Positions 50,110 to 63,014 of a stretch of DNA of 64,000 nucleotides are shown here, piece by piece. The notes beneath the pieces were generated by a model that worked only from the letters and a program-made list of their open reading frames with translations, was not told the origin of the DNA and made no database searches. The stretch comes from Paragordius varius (Eukaryota; Nematomorpha). Where the stretch lies: NCBI GenBank assembly GCA_964247055.1, contig OZ176050.1, forward strand, positions 11,284,001-11,348,000. The letters are read 5' to 3'. The position numbers were made by a program, and so were the translations under genes. Positions within the stretch are counted from its first letter, which is position 1. Every line of letters starts with the position of its first letter.

Positions 50110-53100
50110 TATAGCAATGGGTTGTTGCGCTGATATATAAATAATTAAGTTTTAATTTTTTATAGTTTAACATAAAATAGTCAAAAATGTAAAACAACAT
50201 GTCAATCTATTCAAACTATATATTTTTTAAATGTATAGGCTAGTAAATAACTCTAATAATTTAAGTGCAAGCGATTCAATAATTTGAAGCCATATAATGC
50301 ATTTTGAACAAAAATTATACGTTGCATTGGGCCTAATAATTTTAATTGAGGGCCATATATATGTAAAATACAAAGCTTAGGGAAGTTAAATCGGTGTTAA
50401 TCAAATGATATAACGATTGCGTTTTTACATTCGAACTTAACAATTATTTATAATAACTGCCCCTTATTAAAAAATATTTTTTAAAAATTTTCAAGGTTTA
50501 AACGTAGAAATGAATAGAATTTATAATTTTTAATATAATATTTGGTTTTTCTTATTTATTATATTAATTTTTAATCAAAAAGCATTTATGCAATTCAATG
50601 AATTTTAAATTAATTAAGATTTGATAATTGATTATTAGACGTAAATGCTTAAAATATTTATCATAAATTATAAATAAATGTTGAGTCAGATTGGAAATAT
50701 AAGCTTAAATTAAATAATGTGAGTTTAATTGGCTAATTAACTTTTAACCTAGAGCAAAATTAAATTGTTTTAATTTAAACCACTACTTTTTATTTTTCAA
50801 CCATATTAATTAAAAACATTTTAAGTGCCGAGAACACTTATTTTATATAACACTAATTGCAATAAGCTAGTAAATTTAATAATTTTTTTAAATTACAAAA
50901 TGATTTTATATATAAAGGGTTAACATTAAGCCTTAAACATTTTGTCATACCCTATTAATTTAGTCATACATACTTGAATACCTTAGTTATCGGCTATCCA
51001 GCATATTTTAACCTTATATAGTGGATCTGCATAATCTTCAAATTTGGGGAAACATCGTTCATTATCTGTAGGATTTTTTTTGAAAAATAAAATTCAATCA
51101 ATATTAATTATTAAATATTATTTAATAATTAATATTTTACAGATGTTCAAAAAAATTAATTAAAATTATTATAAATATATAATAACTTATAATATTTTAC
51201 AGTTCGAAAAAATGAAAATCAATAATTTTTTTATTATTTTGGGCTGATTATGAGAGTTTTATAATACCCATAAACCAACAAATTTGTGACAAGGTGTTTT
51301 CAACTTGAATTATTATAACTAGAAAATTTGGTTTTAAAAAATCGGAATAATCTTGATTAATTTCTAGGCGCTGTTTAAAAAAGCTCGTCACGAGGTAGGG
51401 CGAGGTCATATAGGGGGACCTCTTGTAATGAGATTTAGAGAATATATATATATATATATAAACAAAATCAGTTTTAAAAGGCGATTTATTTTTAAGATAG
51501 TGTCGAGATGCGGATATTATGAACCATGTAATTGCCTCAAAAGGGGTTCAATAAAGCAATCGAGCTGTATATCCAATAACATTTTAATTTGCTTTTTTTG
51601 TTTAGCACATTCATAAACGATATATATGCTCACGTTCCGGACGGTCCAATTCCTGAACCAGTATTGATCAAAGTTAACATAACAGATGGCAGTGTTATTG
51701 GGAGATTTCTAAAGGACAGGTATTATTTATTATTAGTTAGTAATCTTCTGTCCCCGCATATTTTCTTAATATCGATTGGCCGCTAAAATATTGGAATTCA
51801 TAATTATTAATAATTTTTATTTTTCGTTGATAAATAATATCCAAATTATAACTTTTCACATCAAAAATTAAGATCAGGGGTGTCTAACACAAATGGATTT
51901 GCGGGCCGCATTTTTGATAAAAATAGCAGCCTCCCTCAAAAAATATCTATATTAATATATAATTATTTGCTTTTAATCGGAACACTGTAAAAAAGTACAA
52001 ATACAATAATAACCATTTATTACTTATTTTTGTTAGTTTATTGCCGATATTTGGAAAATTTCAAAATTTTGTTAAAGCTTTATCCAAATAAAAATTGCAT
52101 ATTTGCAAATTTTTATTTATTTATATATTCACGATTTCATAATTGTTTTTTTTAGTTTGTATTTGCCACACGGGTTAACCATAGATGTCGATGGTTATAT
52201 CTGGATAACTGATGTCGCAATGCACCAAGTAAATTATTTTATTTACTAACAAAAAATGATGTAGCTATAAAATATTAGTCAATCCCAAAGATAAAATTGA
52301 AAAAATGCATTTAAAAGAAGAAAGGTTTTTGTGTAGATTTTTGAATCACCATGGAATATCGATTAATTGGTTAAATTTAATGCATCGATGTCTCATATTT
52401 ATTATATACCATGTTAAATAATTTAATATAAGCCTAATTCCTGTCTTAAATCACATATTAAATTTACAATTACCTAAATTTATTTACATTGGCAGGTATT
52501 TAAGTTTACCCCAACGGATTTAACCGTTCCTATATTGACTTTGGGGACACGTTTTATTCGCGGAGATGATGCTTTCCATTTCTGTCAACCTACGGATGTC
52601 GCTGTGTCTACCATGTATCGACAGTTCTTTATATCTGATGGGTAAATTTTTAAATCTATTATGATGCCTAAAAAATCTATAGTAATTTAAAATTAAGTAA
52701 GATTTAAAACTCTATTGTCATTAAGCCATATACATTTTTTAATTTAAAGTAACAAAAACTTACATGAACGATGAATGATGTATAGTGCTTAAGTATCAAC
52801 TGTAAACAGCAATATGAGTGAATATAAACTATTACATGCATATTTTTAGATATTGTAACAATCGGATTCTAAAATACGAAGCTAATGGGCAGTTAAAGGG
52901 CATATACGGACAAAGTATTTATTCAAATATGTTTCAAAAAATAAACTATATAATACACTTCTATACCTTTTTATGGTAATCCCTACAGGGCGATTACAAA
53001 TATATCTTTAAAAAATATTATATAGGGTGAAATTTAAAAATAGGCATTCGATATTTAAGTTGCATCATAAGTAAAATTATAACAAAATGCTTTTATCAAA

Positions 53101-56100
53101 CTTTTGACCAACAAAATATCAGTAGTTAAAAAACTGGCAAATATTAATGTATGTATATATTTTGAGAGCACATAACTTGTTGAGCTATTTGTTTTAAGTG
53201 GATTTAGTATTTATCAAATTTTAAAATCAAGAAATTAAATTCAAAAATATAAGGCATTTTTTATAGTGTTATTTTAATATTAAAGAATTATATTATTAAA
53301 AACTTTAAGCTCCAGATACAATACTCCAAACATTCTACATATAAATTAATATAAATGAGTTTTTAAGTAAATATTAATGCTTCAATAAAATTATTGGATC
53401 ACTAAATAAATACGAAATTTCATGATTCGCAAAAATATGCTAAAATTTATAAAATTCCAAATTTTGACAAGGAATTGGTAAATGGTGACATAAATATTAG
53501 TTATATAATTTTTAATCTATATATTTATAAAAATGGAAAATGCTAGCTTTGTGATCTGGTACAGGAAAACCGGTAGACCCATTCAAATCCAAACATCGGA
53601 AAAATATCATCATTAATGAATGCCCCGACAATAGCTTCGCCCTTTTTTTGAAATAGGCCCCCAGTTCGGGCCCACCCCGTGTAGAAAAAGGGTTTTTTTT
53701 TGAAAACTGAAGTCCATAAAAATCGTGTCTTTGAGACAATTTTCCGGAGAACGTGTTGGACCATTCAAATTCAAATATGATTTTTATTTACTTATTTTCG
53801 ATTGCGCCGAAAATAGTCGTCTCGCTTTTTTGATTTAGGCCGTCTTTTTACCCGCTACCCCCGTAAAATGCCATTTTTTTCAAAAAAAAACAAAGTCCAC
53901 AAAAATAATTTTTTGATTGTATTTTTTTACCCACGGTATGAGACTGTAAAAATTCGAGAAAGCTTTTTCGTATTGCCTGTTTGAAGGCAAAAATTTTAGT
54001 CAAGCGTTTCTTTGATGATAGCTGCTGAGTAAGGAGTATCTATCATATGTATAGATGTTAAAAGATATATGGATATTAATACATTATTTATGGTAATCTA
54101 TATATTTATAAAAATGGAAAATGCTGGCTTTGTGATCTGGTACAGGAAAACCGGTAGACCCATTCAAATCCAAACATCGAAAAAATATAATCATTAATGC
54201 CCCGACAATAGCTTCGCCCTTTTTTTGAAATAGGCCCCCAGTTGGGGCCCACCCCGTGTGAAAAACGGGTTTTTTTGAAAACAGAAGTCCATAAAAATCG
54301 TGTCTTTGAGACAATTTTCCGGAGAACGTGTTGGACCATTCAATTTTAAATATGATTTTTATTTACTTATCTTCGATTGCGCCGAAAATAGTCGTCTCGC
54401 TTTTTTGATTTAGGCCCTCTTTTTACCCGCTCCCCCCGTAAAATGCCACCTTTTTCAAAAAACAAAGTCCACAAAAATATTTTTTTAAATCTATTTTTCG
54501 ACCAAGGTATGAGACCGTAAAAATTTAATATGGATTCCACGTATTCCCTGTTAGAAGGCAAAAATTTTAGTCAAGCGTTTCTTGGATGATAACTGTTGGG
54601 TAAGAACCTACCCGCTAAAATCTGATTTCTCATGTAACTTTGTGATCTATTTCCGGAAAACTGGTGAACGCAATCAAATCCAAATATCGAAAAAATATAA
54701 TCATAAATAAATGTCCCGACAATAGCTTCGCACTTTTTTGGAATTAGGTCCCCAGTTCGGGCCCACCCCGTGTTAAAAATGGGTTAAGTCAAATTTTTGG
54801 AGAACGTGTTGGACCATTCAATTTCAAATATGATTTTTATTTACTTATTTTTGATCGCGCTGAACATATTCGACTCACTTTTTTGATTTAGGCCCTCTTT
54901 TTACCCGCTCCCCCTGTAAAATGCCACCTTTTTCAAAAAACAAAGTCCACAAAAATATTTTTTTAAATCTATTTTTCGACCAAGGTATGAGACCGTAAAA
55001 ATTTAATATGGATTCCACGTATTGCCTGTTAGAAGACAAAAATTTTAGTCAAGCGTTTCTTTGATGATAGCTGCTGGCTAAGGAGCTACCCGCTAAAAAC
55101 TGATTTTTCATGTAACTTTGTGATCTGGTACCGGAAAACCGGTAGACCCATTCAAATCCAAACTTCGAAACCCCCCCAGAAGTCCGAAGGACTTCCTCGG
55201 GCTGCGTAGCAGAACGAGATTCACGCTAGTAAACTATAAAAAAAGTTACAGTATGAATAGGTATAGATTACTAGAAAGTTATTAATTTGAGCAAAATAGC
55301 ATATGCAACAAAGGGCAGTATTATTGGCTTATAGTTATTTTTTTCACTTTTTACTATTTTTAGCCAATATAAATTCTCTTAGCTGCATATGCTATTTGGC
55401 AATAATTAATAATTGCAATATATACTGACTCATACTGTAATATAGGCCTATATTTTTTCGAATGCAGATCTCTGGATTTTTTAAGTTAAAATGCGGCGCC
55501 GCCGTTTGTGTTTGGTACCCCTGCTAGAGTGGTGAATTAAAATAATACATGTGATTGCCGATTACTTAAAGTTTATTCAATTATCTGCTATAGATTTTCC
55601 CACAATTAGCCTCAAACTATAAAATTACACATTATGTCGTAAATGTAACAAATAGCCGGTAACCTGTGGGAATTAATATATTTGAAACCAGATAAAAAAA
55701 TAAATATTATGAATTTTTAACAATATCAATAGTAATTTAACAGTATATTATAAGCTTTAAATAAAATTTATTTTGTAACAAATCTCATAATCGAAGATAA
55801 CTATAGGGTTGTTAAAGTACCGAAACAATTCCCGCGATTAATTTAATTTCATAATTAATTATCATTAAATTATGATTATTTCATGAAATTGAGGGGGAAA
55901 GCCCCAAGAAGTAAATTAACCTTTTTTTGTCTCTGCATAAATTAGTTCAGCTTATTTCCGGGCAACATTTTAAAAGTATGTATGAATATTAGGTACAATA
56001 ACATTATACGTATACCTTTTTAAATTGTTCTCCCAAATTCACAAATCCTAACCGAACTAAGAGGTTTGATAGACCGATTTTTGTTATTTACATAAAAGAT

Positions 56101-58581
56101 AGAAACTGTTCATATGTATAACGGCCAAAAATTAATTTGTCGTATTTTACAGACGCTTGGCTTTATCATCCCTTTCTTCGCTCATACACCTTGTTAGTAC
56201 CTCACAGTTTGACACTAATTGAAAGTCATGACTTGGTGTGCGTGGCAGACCGAGAAAATTTTCGGATAGTTTGCCTCCGAGCTGGAATCCTAAACACCAA
56301 TCTACCTGATCCGTTTTTAGGTTACAGTGATCCAACTGGGCAACAACCGGTGTTCACACAATTACTAATCGATGATACTGGATATATTAATCGCCCTTAT
56401 GCGCTGGTTTATAACGCTCGAAGTATTATATAAGCTAATTTATTTGATAAATCTTTATTTGGTCTTTTATCCATATAAAAATTGGTAGATAGTATGTAAA
56501 AAAATTAGACTAATAATATTAGGTGCTTAAATAGTTCTAAAAAACCAAATATGAATTCAATTTTTATTTCAAAAAGGCAATCAAAAATATCCCCAACGCT
56601 TTTTATTTTTATAATAGTGTGCTAAACTTAACCAAAATGTAGTTTTTCGGATTTTAATGTTTTGGACAGAGTAATATTCAGAATCCGAAACAAATTATGC
56701 TGGTCACGTTGCTTATAAAGAAAATAAAGTCAAAAACTAATTTTAAGTATACAGTTTTTTGTAATAAACTTTTATTTAGCAATCAAGATGGCTAAAAGCA
56801 AATCATATGTATTAGTGCATATTTCATAGGCTTGCGTTTTAATACATTTTTATGTAGAGCTAAAATGGAAAAGGATAATTATCACATAATATTTTGTAAA
56901 AATTTATGTATATCGGTTTTAAAATGTGAAAAAGTAACTAAACCATAACTTTTGTCCAAAAACGATTAGTTTTGGCACTCTAATTCTTTGTATTAAAAAC
57001 ATGTATACCGTTACCTAAGATAGATAAACAAATAACTCAAATAATATTATTTTTTACGTAAATCATAATTATTTCAGTCCTATATAAATTTATAAAAGCT
57101 ATCTTTAAATAAACGTAATCACATTTTTTTAATTTAAATTAAGTAGTTAGCCTACATAGTGCTCCAAGTTGCTCCTTAAACATTTCATATTGGTACTTAA
57201 ACATTGCATGTTAATATATTGTTGGATATATTTATTATAACAAATATTTTAAATTAATAGCTATATATTAAATAATTATTTAGATTGAATTAAATACATT
57301 CATTAAATTATGGTTAGACGCAAACTTAAAATGTTTTAGGACCAACTTGAAGTGTTAAACCAACTATGGTATTGAATTATGCCGGGAACAAAACAATTAT
57401 GAATCAAATAGACATAATTTGAGGCTACCTTCTGAGACATTAATTAAATTTAAGCTTATCTTATTGATAAAACAATATCATATTCAAATTATCAAATAAG
57501 TGAAGTGATTATATATTCAGTGACATCGTTTATATAAAACTTCAAAATATTTGAACCTAATCGTTTCCAACTTGCTTTAAAATTGAATATAGTTAAACAA
57601 AATTTTGCATATTTAATTTAAAAGGGATGCTTTTTAAACAAATTAATTTTAACTTGTACAAATTTAAACGGATCTCAAAATTATCCAATTTAGCCTCGTA
57701 TGAAAAAATCCAACTAATATATTATTTTTGAAAGGTCTCTATCAAAAAAATTTTAATTACGGTGCGAAATTTGCGATTGATTTTTGTAAATAAGATAACT
57801 TCTATTGAAACTTTATTCGTTTTGCTTTTTGTAAATGAATACCTATGGATGTTCTGTCCTAAAGATATAAAAACCAATTAAAAACTTTGTTTTGGCCAAA
57901 ATATGATTAGACAGTATTTCAGTTTAACTTAAAGAATCTTAAAAAGGTAAATTTAAAGTAATTTATTATATCAAATTAATAATCATATATTGGATAACAT
58001 GAGTAATTAAAGGCGTTTAAGGTTAATTATTTAATCTATTAATTTTTATCTGCAAGTTTATTTAACAATTATTCACTTCATAATATTTAGGAGTACTTTT
58101 CAACCCCGATAAATATTAAATATTTATTGCAAATTTCCAATAATCATTATATATTCACTCCTAAAAATTGAGTTATAGTTAAGTTGTGGTTGTTTTTGCA
58201 AAAATTTATTATCTTCTAGCTTTTCAATTTACCAAACTATGTTATATTTTCATCCATTGTAGATAGTATCTTGTATGTGATTGGAAAATTCCCTAACAAT
58301 GGCTTACTTACAGCTAATAAATTATTTACGGCAAAAATTAAACCGTACCCGGAACCAATTTTGAAATTTGAAACTCAAATTACATTTCCGGTAAAGCTAA
58401 CCTTAATATATTGCAATATATATTTTTTAATATTTATTAACCAATTAAATTTCATATACAGTACTCAGCTGATCCCCATGACATAACTCTTTTGCAAGTC
58501 ACAAACGATTCAACAACTTTTACGGATTTATTTGTTGCCGATTTGTCACCTACTGTATGGAGCTTGAGTCAAATTGAATAA
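48642..58581 (+). CDS. PAL: Peptidyl-alpha-hydroxyglycine alpha-amidating lyase (PAL), secreted, monofunctional
   Basis: PAL cleaves peptidyl-alpha-hydroxyglycine to amidated peptide and glyoxylate, the last step in C-terminal amidation of neuropeptides, in the secretory pathway. Exons: 48642-48725, 49865-50070, 51606-51719, 52156-52228, 52496-52641, 52850-52914, 56153-56422, 58263-58390, 58462-58581; 401 aa, all GT-AG and in phase. Exon 1 codes a signal-peptide-like start (MVNHIIFWACIILYNGVVQG) and ends at a GTAAGT donor. The catalytic set is complete: Arg89 (LHRGSRIWD), zinc His140 (LYLPHG), Tyr209 (DGYCNNRI), His247 (LVPHSL) and His368 (DPHDI). These correspond to Arg533, His585, Tyr654, His690 and His786 of human PAM, with similar spacing. 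CQPTDVAV and CVADREN are further family signatures. No monooxygenase (PHM) domain precedes it, so the two activities are on separate genes, as in insects and flatworms. No C-terminal membrane anchor is seen. Confidence 0.92.
49145..49508. mobile_element. Foldback-type element, TTCACCC subtype, full copy in PAL intron 1
   Basis: Starts TATACCATTTACAGTTCAAA, ends GAATTGTAAATGGCATA. The left arm has three units, the right arm five inverted units (GAATTTGAATTGTTCGAGGG type), 21-nt period. AT-rich core, no frame. Confidence 0.8.
50075..50106. repeat. (TA)n next to a PAL splice donor
   Basis: Donor after exon 2 is GTCA followed at once by the TA run. Confidence 0.9.
51874..52090. mobile_element. 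hAT-type MITE fragment, inverted, in PAL intron 3
   Basis: CAGGGGTGTCTAACACAAAT then GGATTTGCGGGCCGCA is the complement of the right end seen at 33428. The other terminus is not recognisable. Confidence 0.55.
53505..55229. repeat. Long-unit tandem array with a Helitron-like end, PAL intron 6
   Basis: A unit of about 480-580 bp is repeated three times and begins a fourth time. The marker TTTGTGATCTGGTACAGGAA or a near variant recurs at about 53549, 54129, 54640 and 55117, and TTAGTCAAGCGTTTCTTTGA or a near variant ends each full unit. The partial fourth unit stops at a C run (about 55172), followed by the hairpin GAAGTCCGAAGGACTTC, the small hairpin CTGCGTAGCAG, and CTAG then T at 55226-55230. 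Two hairpins before CTAG at an A/T-rich site is the form of a Helitron 3' end. No Rep/helicase frame and no clear 5' end are seen. GC is higher than the flanks. Confidence 0.7.
55249..55437. mobile_element. Mariner-type MITE, CAGTATGAGTA family, copy 2
   Basis: Ends CAGTATGAATAGGT and (inverted) GACTCATACTG; shares the AAGGGCAGTATTATTGGCTT core with the copy at 46190 and lies 19 nt past the CTAG end of the tandem array. Confidence 0.8.
55440..55526. mobile_element. hAT-type MITE right-end fragment
   Basis: GGCGCCGCCGTTTGTGTTTG then GTACCCCTGC matches the right end of the 33151 family. The left part is missing, apparently cut off by the neighbouring MITE. Confidence 0.55.
57150..57375. mobile_element. 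Degraded foldback element, GTTGGTCC subtype, PAL intron 7
   Basis: Left units (GTTGCTCCTTAAACATTTCA, TTGGTACTTAAACATTGCAT) and right inverted units (GGACCAACTTGAAGTGTT, ACCAACTATGGTAT) repeat the plan of the 9205 element. Confidence 0.55.
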
Positions 58582-59863
58582 TATTTCTATATATTTTTAA
58601 TAAATTATAAAAAGAGTAAAAAAACTTATTTCCCAGCTTTTAGGTAAGCATAGTAATTGGTTTTGCAAGATTTGTAAAAATTATTATTCATTTGGTAGCC
58701 ATATTTTTTCTTGTTAAGGTTTATTTCGGAATTCTTCAGGATTTAAAAAAAAATCAATGTAATAATTGTCATTTCTCAGTCATTAAACGCTTTCCAATGA
58801 TTGAAAACGTTGTTTAGTAAAAAAAACATTTTCCTAATTAATAAAAATGTCTGTCTATTTAAGGAATGTCTGCCTCTCATTCAAAACAAAATATTTTTTC
58901 CGAATTCGACATTCTTGAAGCAAATGCAATCGACACCATTTTTCCCTTCTTTGTTTACAATGGTACAGTTTAGAAATCTTTTGTCAGGGTTGTACTATTG
59001 TTTATTAATTTGTCAGTAATGACTAGCAACTTTTGGCTTACAAAAATTCTTTGTGATCATCTTGTAACCATTTCCATTCCATCTTAGGTTATGTTAAAGC
59101 ACGTCGACCAACGTTGATGGGTATGTTCGTATCAAAACTTTTATAAAAAATTTATTAAACCCAAAAAAAACGACTCGAATTCGGTCCTTTTTGATAAGCA
59201 TCACATTTTAATTTGCTGGACATTCCATGTTTGGACACTTCTAGTGAATTGCTTTAATGTACCCAGCGGTCAATACATCATAAAAGTCCGTAGCGCTTTC
59301 AATCTTAGAGCACATCATTCATTAATTTTGAAAAAGCACCGGAGTCACCTTAATCCAAATAGCCATTAATAATCCCAAATCCATCAGTGTTTGTCTGTTT
59401 CTACATTTTATGCAGAGCCAATAGATTCACTTATCACATATTTTTGGTATAACCGAATCACCATTGTAGCAACCCAACTCATCATTGGATGAAACCGCCT
59501 AGAGGTATCATTCTTTTCTTTATTATTGTTGGATATTATTCGGTTGACTTGCACGTCTTGTAGTAAGTCTTGCTACGAAGAATCCACCGCAACCCCAAAA
59601 TCGGAGACAGTGCTTTTTAAAGCACATGATTGGGTCACACGCTTGATACGCCAACACATAAAAATAACGTGGCGTGGAAGCCTTATTTAGAAAATTTCTA
59701 TGGATAATTTATGTGAACTTCATTGACATGTATTTGTTACAAATATTATCCTTCAAATATATAAATGCACCTGTAAAACCTAAAACAATAAGTGAATTAA
59801 CTCAATTTAATTTAATAAATTATCTATTTTATTTATATAATTATAAAAATAAAATAGATAAAT
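58582..59863. other. PAL 3' flank, no gene recognised
   Basis: AATAAA-like signals follow the PAL stop (TTTTAATAAATT at about 58596). The tract 58900-59650 is less AT-rich than its surroundings and could be a dead transposon, but no protein motif could be read with confidence on either strand. Confidence 0.4.
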
Positions 59864-61107
59864 AAAGGCTATGTATCATTTTAAGCCCCTTAAAAAATTT
59901 GTATTTTTTGAAAAAATTTCGCGATTTTTGTTGCATTTTCCTCACATGCTTCTCACTGTTTCATAAATACAGTATCAGTATCAGTAATCCGCAATTTTCA
60001 AATGCGAATACTGAAAAAACCAATAAAACTTCAAGATTATGAAATTCCCTATACTTTGGATAAAAGTATATACATTATTTAATAACATAGTTAATAAATT
60101 TAATTGCAAATTGAATAAAGACCTTTTCTGCTATATATGTGGAAGGTATCATCGCCCTACAAATTTGATTAAAATAACTGAACAAATAATTACCTATTGC
60201 AACATGTATTTTGCTGGGAAATTAGTTCATTACAAGGAAATATGAGCCCACAGCAAGGTAATTATACTAATTCCGGTGGAGGGCTAGAGACCAGGATGGA
60301 GAACGGTTCCATCAAACGCTCAAACATATAGAAAAAAACTATACTAGTTCCAATAGTTGGTGAATACTATTGGATTCACTTTATGTCTGACTAATATATT
60401 CATTATGTATAAATAAATTTAAATTCTTATATGTATTTTAAGTGTTGTTGTTGGGTTATACTTGAAGAGATGTTGCAGGAGCAATTTTTGCAAACGAAGT
60501 TTGTATTTGACAATATCTTGATAAGACCGGCATTTTTATTTTAAAATTTTGTAGAAACCTAAATAAATATTCTTATTGTAAAAGAATGCTAAAAATTCTA
60601 TCGAATAAAAATAAATTCATTTATTATCAGTTTTCAATATATATATAATTGTTAGATTTATAATTTGGCAATAGAGTTTCTGGAAGTACATTATTTACAA
60701 ATGTCAGAATAACTTTGGTGCAAGGAAAATTCTATTTTGTAACTAAAATTATATGAAGAAAATTTACGTGAATACAAATAGAATTTTACTTAAAAAGCCA
60801 AATATAGTGTATATAGCAAAAAAAGCTATTTGTATTTCGGATGCTGCTTTCTGTATAAGGTCTTTAATTAAATTTATCATCTATAGATTAAATAGTATAT
60901 AAACATTTATCCAAAGTAATGTAATGGGAATTTCATAATCTTGAAGTTTTATTGGTTTTTTCAGTATTCGCATTTAAAAATTGCGGATTACTGATACTGA
61001 TACTGTATTTATGAAACAGTGAGAAGCATGTGAGGAAAATGCAACAAAAATCGCGAAAATTTTTCAAAAAATACAAATTTTTTGAGGGAAAAGGATAGAT
61101 AGCCTTT
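59864..61107. mobile_element. 1.2-kb element with near-identical inverted repeats of about 190 bp
   Basis: The left arm (59864 to about 60090) and right arm (about 60880-61107) are reverse complements with few differences. Both begin AAAGGCTAT and include TTGCATTTTCCTCACATGCT and CAGTATCAGTATCAGTAATC. The short interior has one small frame (60039-60245). The high arm identity suggests a recent insertion. The superfamily was not determined. Confidence 0.8.
60039..60245 (+). pseudogene. Fragment with FCYICG zinc-like motif inside the inverted-repeat element
   Basis: 68 codons reading NKDLFCYICGRYHRPTNLIK and ITEQIITYCNMYFAGKL. This resembles the N-terminal Cys-rich start of a multi-copy invertebrate protein that begins LFCYICG and continues with IT and YFG.KLGDQD. 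It ends early, so only a remnant is present. The link to that family is from memory and tentative. Confidence 0.4.
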
Positions 61108-61979
61108 ATTATATATACCAACTCTTTGGTATGTTATATATAAGTCATAAACTTAAATAATAAAAACAATGGAGTTCTTACAAATAATTTTTTTATAATA
61201 TATTTCGACAATGTCATAAAATTTATACGAATTTCTATTTTTGTGGAATAAAAAAAATTATTGATACTTTAAAATAATTTTATTTATTTTTCTTAAGAAT
61301 ATATTAGGTTTTATATAATATATAAAAGTTTTATCATGTTTGCTCAATAAGTTTTAAAAATATGGACAAAAGTCTATTTCTAGTCAAAAATGAAAAAATA
61401 AAATATTTCCATTTTGGGGCGCATTTTGCCCCAAAATTTTTGGGGTCTTCTTTTCCAAGGGATTCCTTATTCTAGATAAAAATCATGTTTGTTTATTTTT
61501 TTGTATGCACTGTGTAATGTAACTTTGTTTACAGTATGCATTTTAAAGTATGTTCAGTAATTTTATTGCCAGTCCAATAACATAAATGGTTTATCCAATG
61601 CGTAAAATACTGACCCACAAAAATATTTCGTAGTACACATATGAAAGAGGATTGACGTTAGAATTAACATAGGCTTTAATTTGATGGATATTTTGTAATG
61701 TAAAATTTTGAGAATATTATAGCAATTTAAGTTAACATTTGTAATATTGTTGTTACGTATTTAGATGCGGAATTTTGTAGGTTTTTATCTTTGATAAATT
61801 AATAAATAGTAAAATACGTATTTTAAGATTTTTTATGTTAATTATTTCTAAATTTAATAATAAATATTTTTCAACATGCTAAATACCTGTATTAATCAAT
61901 GGTATTATAATTTTATATAGTTGTTATTACTAAAAAACACAGGTAAATATATATTTATGAAAATTTAAGTAGATTTTAG

Positions 61980-62540
61980 ATTGTTGTCTTTTATGTTTTG
62001 CATTGTTAATTATTAATAATTTTTAAGTATTTTAGACATTTTAATCAGGTAAAAAATTCGGTTTTTAAATTTGGTCAAATTTAATTTTTTTTGTTTTTTT
62101 ATGTAACATTGATAATTGTAATCAATTACTACATATTTTGGACATTTTAATAAATACAGTTAAAAATTGCGGTTTTTAATAAATTTAATAAAAATTTAGT
62201 TTTTTTTTGTTTTTTAGGTTTTGCATTGTTAATTGTAATTAATTACTACATATTTTGGACATTATAATAAATACAGGTAAAAATTGCGGTTAAAAAATTT
62301 TAGTAAAAATTAAATTTTTTTGTTTTATAGGTTTTGCATTTTTAATTGTAATTAATTACTACATATTTTGGACATTCTAATAAATACAGGTAAAAATTTT
62401 AGTTTAAGAAAATTTATGTATTATCCAAAAAAATTTTTGTTTTTTAGGTTTTGCATTGTAAATTATACATAGTCTTGAAATATTTTTTACATACTATAAT
62501 AAAGACAGGTAAAAATCAATGTTTTTCGGTTTTATATGTA
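61980..62540. repeat. Minisatellite of about 114-bp units
   Basis: Five diverged copies of a unit with AATTACTACATATTTTGGAC and ATAAATACAGGTAAAAATTG, joined by TTTTTTAGGTTTTGCATTGT, in direct order. The middle three are the most alike. Confidence 0.8.
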
Positions 62541-63014
62541 ACTATAAATACCAACCAATATGAAAAATAATCTATATTCATATAAACATCGATATATAGA
62601 TGCAACTAAAATATATTTATTAAAAATTTTAGAGGTTTAAAAGATCGATAATAAAGACTTTCTACTATAAATCACACAAAATATACTAAGCCGATATTTT
62701 TTAATCACCCTTCAAAAATTATGAATAAGAAGCATATTATTTTTAGATATAAATAAATTTATTTATATATAATAAATCATTATAATATATGTTGGAATCA
62801 TCCAGCTTAATGGTCAATCTATATCATCATTGTCATTGACCGTCTTGTATGTTAGATTTACAATTTAATGATTAATATCATCAATTATTATTATAGGACA
62901 GTTGAATTTTGAAAATACCGATTGCAATAGTGTGGGAGTCTTATTTATCAGTAACATTATAATATATACATTGGTTCGATATTCTTTATAGTCCGGGTGA
63001 TCATCTAAATAAAA

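Noticed and set aside
53512-54561. Repeated minus-strand frames of 64-77 codons
   Set aside because: They recur only because the DNA repeats in tandem, start at different frames, and match no protein family I know.
58801-59650. Possible dead transposase upstream of the 59864 element
   Set aside because: Composition differs from the flanks, but no catalytic motif or consistent frame could be read on either strand.
61980-62540. Regularly spaced repeats, possible CRISPR-like array
   Set aside because: The units are contiguous tandem copies with no unique spacers, in a eukaryotic genome.
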